Below are positions 61,761-64,000 of a stretch of 64,000 bases of DNA, in pieces. This stretch comes from JABMQB01 sp963678235. GTDB lineage: Bacteria; Bacteroidota; Bacteroidia; Bacteroidales; Prolixibacteraceae. The notes below the pieces were generated by a model that saw only the letters and a list, made by a program, of their open reading frames with translations, made no database searches and was not told where the DNA came from. The translations under genes were made by a program, and so were the position numbers. Location: contig OY782766.1 of NCBI GenBank assembly GCA_963678235.1, forward strand, positions 4,464,001-4,528,000, given 5' to 3'. Numbering within the stretch: the first letter of the stretch is position 1; every line of letters begins with the position of its first letter.

Positions 61761-62273
61761 TTATTCTTTTACTTCAATAATGGTAGCTCCGGCAGCTTCC
61801 ATTTGTGCTTTCACCTGCGCACTGTTATTGTCATACCCGGCAACCACTACAAAATGATCATCGGTGATTTTCAAGTCGTAAATTTTATTTTCGGCGCCCA
61901 ATCCCAACTTCGATCTGAAAAGGAAAGCAAAGACCATAAAAAATGCGGCAAATAAAACCGTACACTCAAATGTAACCGGAATGAAGGAGGGGATCGCAAA
62001 GATTGGTTTACCGCCAATGGTCATCTGGTATCCTTCGGCAAAAACCCATTTCTGAAAGAAAAATCCGGTCAGTGCACCAATAGTCCCACCAATAAATCCC
62101 ACACGTGGCAACCATGAGCGTCGGATGCCCAAAGCTTTGTCAAGTCCGTGAACAGGGAAAGGAGTAAATGCATCCAGCACATTCACATTGTTTTCTTTAA
62201 GCTTTTTAATTCCTGAAAGAAGATCTTCCTCATCTTCATAGAAAGCCGAAATGTATTTGCTTATTTTTTTCAT
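61761..62273 (-). CDS. actD: Alternative Complex III subunit ActD (DUF3341)
   Basis: A 170-residue protein of DUF3341 with two membrane segments: YISAFYEDEEDLLSGIKKL, DAFTPFPVHGLDKALG, RVGFIGGTIGALTGFFFQKW and IPSFIPVTFECTVLFAAFFMVFAF are typical. Structural subunit of ACIII. Its ATG overlaps the actC stop as ATGA, showing translational coupling. Confidence 0.95.
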   Translation of the reverse strand: MKKISKYISAFYEDEEDLLSGIKKLKENNVNVLDAFTPFPVHGLDKALGIRRSWLPRVGFIGGTIGALTGFFFQKWVFAEGYQMTIGGKPIFAIPSFIPVTFECTVLFAAFFMVFAFLFRSKLGLGAENKIYDLKITDDHFVVVAGYDNNSAQVKAQMEAAGATIIEVKE

Positions 62274-63631
62274 TTTTCTATCTTTTTTTCTCCTGAACTT
62301 TTAAGTACACTTTTAATTTCCGAAATGGCTATCACTGGAAAAACCCTAATAAATAAGAGGAACAAAGTAAAGAACAGCCCCAGGGTAAATACATAAAGCC
62401 CCACTTCCACAATACTTGCTTTGTACATGCTCCAGCTTGATGGAAGGTAATCGCGGTGCAAAGAGGTTACAACAATCACAAAACGTTCGAACCACATACC
62501 TATATTCACGAAAATGGAGATTATAAAAGTTGCAACCAGGTTTCGGCGTATTTTCTTAAACCAGAACAATTGAGGGGTAATCACATTACAGGTCATCATA
62601 ATAGCATAAGCCCACCAATAAGGTCCGGTTGCCCGGTTCAGGAAGGCATATTGTTCGTATTCAACTCCCGAATACCATGCGATAAACAGCTCCGTCAAAT
62701 AAGCAATTCCAACAATCGATCCGGTTGCAATAATAATTTTGTTCATCGATTCAACATGCCCTACGGTAATATAATCTTCGAGGTTCATTGCTTTTCGTGC
62801 AATTATAAGCAGGGTTAAAACCATTGCAAACCCTGAAAAAATTGCCCCTGAAACAAAATAGGGAGGGAATATGGTTGTATGCCAGCCCGGAATCACCGAA
62901 GTTGCAAAGTCCATACTTACAATACTGTGTACCGAAAGTACCAATGGGGCAGCCAATCCGGCTAAAATTAAACTGAGCGACTCATGCCTTGCCCAATGCC
63001 TTGCTGAGCCTACCCAACCCATGGCAAGTAAGGAATATATTTTTTTCTTGATTTTTTTGGTAGCCCTGTCCCTGATTGTACCAATATCAGGTATTAATCC
63101 AACATACCAGAATAAAAGTGATACCAGGAAATAAGTTGATATTGCAAACACGTCCCAAAGCAGTGGGGAGTTAAAGTTCACCCAGACACCACGGGTGTTC
63201 GGATAAGGAAAAATAAAAAAACCAAGTAAAAGCCGTCCCATGTGAATTAGCGGGAAAAATCCGGCACACATAACAGCCATAAGGGTCATTGCCTCGGCTG
63301 ACCGGTTAATACTTGTTCTCCATTTTTGACGGAAAAGCAAAAGGATTGCGGAAATAAAAGTCCCGGCATGACCAATCCCAACCCACCAAACGAAGTTGGT
63401 AATTCCCCAACCCCAACCAATGGTTTTGTTAAGTCCCCAGGTTCCTATCCCAAACCAAACTGTCATGAAAATAGCGATTGAACCAATTAGCACGGCCGAT
63501 GAAGAAATCCCAATTCCCAGGTACCAGTATTTACCTGGTTTCCCAGCCATTGGGGCTGTGATCTCCTCCGTGATTTTGGAATAATTTTTAATTCCCTTAA
63601 TTAGTGGTTCACGTTGTGGTGAAACGTACAT
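62270..63631 (-). CDS. actC: Alternative Complex III subunit ActC (NrfD family)
   Basis: A 453-residue NrfD-family membrane protein with about ten segments, starting MYVSPQREPLIKG. Motifs: TNFVWWVGIGHAGTFISAILLL, SPLLWDVFAISTYFLVSLLFWY, IPDIGTIRDR, SVHSIVSMDFATSVIPGWHTT, MWFERFVIVV. Houses the quinol-oxidation site and probable proton pathway of ACIII. The NrfD-like gene at 38281-39642 in the cbb3 cluster is a paralog of the same length. Confidence 0.96.
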   Translation of the reverse strand: MYVSPQREPLIKGIKNYSKITEEITAPMAGKPGKYWYLGIGISSSAVLIGSIAIFMTVWFGIGTWGLNKTIGWGWGITNFVWWVGIGHAGTFISAILLLFRQKWRTSINRSAEAMTLMAVMCAGFFPLIHMGRLLLGFFIFPYPNTRGVWVNFNSPLLWDVFAISTYFLVSLLFWYVGLIPDIGTIRDRATKKIKKKIYSLLAMGWVGSARHWARHESLSLILAGLAAPLVLSVHSIVSMDFATSVIPGWHTTIFPPYFVSGAIFSGFAMVLTLLIIARKAMNLEDYITVGHVESMNKIIIATGSIVGIAYLTELFIAWYSGVEYEQYAFLNRATGPYWWAYAIMMTCNVITPQLFWFKKIRRNLVATFIISIFVNIGMWFERFVIVVTSLHRDYLPSSWSMYKASIVEVGLYVFTLGLFFTLFLLFIRVFPVIAISEIKSVLKSSGEKKIEK

Positions 63632-63675
63632 TCTATGTTTGTTTTAGTTGTTCTTACTCGTTTATTTGATGCAAT

Positions 63676-64000
63676 TTATGCTTCTTTGTTCCTAACCTTG
63701 GTAAGGTATCCTACCGATGGCAAGGTGTGTAATTCTTCCAGAAGATGATAGTTTCTTTCATTCTCGAAGAATTTGGAAATGTTGCTGTTTTTATCGTTCA
63801 GGTCACCAAACACAATGGCATCTGCCGGGCATCCTTGGGCACAAGCTGGTTTAATTTCACCATCTGCCAATGGCCTGTTTTCTAATTTTGCATCCAGTTT
63901 TTTCTCCTGTATCCGTTGAACACACATGGAGCATTTTTCGATCACCCCTTTTGCACGGATTACCACATCGGGATTAAGGACCATTCGTTTCAAATCCATG
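63676..64000 (-). CDS. actB: Alternative Complex III subunit ActB, C-terminal part (cut by window)
   Basis: The last ~108 residues of the large iron-sulfur subunit; the frame runs off the window edge. CSMCVQRIQE and CAQGCPADAIVFGDLND are the closing Fe-S ligands of the NrfC-like half of ActB. In family members the missing upstream part holds a molybdopterin-oxidoreductase-like domain and a Tat signal. Lies 44 bases before actC. Confidence 0.92.
   Translation of the reverse strand, partial: MDLKRMVLNPDVVIRAKGVIEKCSMCVQRIQEKKLDAKLENRPLADGEIKPACAQGCPADAIVFGDLNDKNSNISKFFENERNYHLLEELHTLPSVGYLTKVRNKEA

Overview
The window comes from a low-GC Bacteroidota chromosome, most likely an environmental member of the Bacteroidales/Marinilabiliales side of the phylum (order is inference). 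Support: AT-rich sequence with almost no Shine-Dalgarno sites, an OMP_b-brl_3-type outer-membrane receptor, a CcoN-CcoO fusion cbb3 oxidase, an Alternative Complex III operon, and secreted proteins typical of this phylum. No rRNA, tRNA, CRISPR array, prophage or classical insertion sequence was seen.

Layout. 1-6.0 kb is housekeeping: a START-like protein cut by the window edge, pyrE, a NUDIX hydrolase, a thioredoxin-like exported protein, coaD and a large SLC12-like transporter. 6.1-19.1 kb is a surface-glycan region: two GT2 glycosyltransferases (one fused to a methyltransferase), four polytopic GT-C-like membrane proteins, and an AlgI/AlgJ-like O-acetylation pair. 19.2-27.9 kb holds a DUF1330 gene and a five-gene minus-strand block of exported or membrane proteins with an unusual domain mix (FecR, DNRLRE, farnesoic-acid-methyltransferase-like, DUF642-like), two of which share a duplicated 552-bp DNRLRE segment.

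28.0-40.6 kb encodes a cbb3 oxidase with its assembly factors (ccoI, safE-like, ccoH, ccoG, ccoP, ccoQ, ccoNO, ccoS). Upstream in the same transcription direction lies a three-gene module (Fe-S protein, NrfD-like membrane protein, membrane cytochrome c) that resembles a reduced Alternative Complex III. A GxxExxY gene bounded by inverted repeats sits inside this cluster. 41.3-46.5 kb, on the plus strand, is a caa3-type oxidase operon (sco, coxA, coxC, coxD, coxB, ctaB). 60.0-64.0 kb is the 3' part of a full Alternative Complex III operon (actB partial, actC, actD, actF, actE). No bc1 complex is visible, so electrons probably pass from quinol through ACIII to caa3 at high oxygen, and possibly through the smaller module to cbb3 at low oxygen (inference).

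46.5-60 kb is mixed: a PfkB kinase, Ppx/GppA, a small exported protein with a tandemly duplicated 3' end, cysK, an ABC exporter pair, a TonB-type outer-membrane protein, an aldo/keto reductase, a flotillin/NfeD pair and a UbiA-like protein. The most striking regulatory element is upstream of cysK: a 23-codon leader ORF with three consecutive cysteine codons, a leader hairpin, a possible antiterminator pairing and an intrinsic terminator just before the cysK start. This has the layout of a ribosome-mediated cysteine attenuator.
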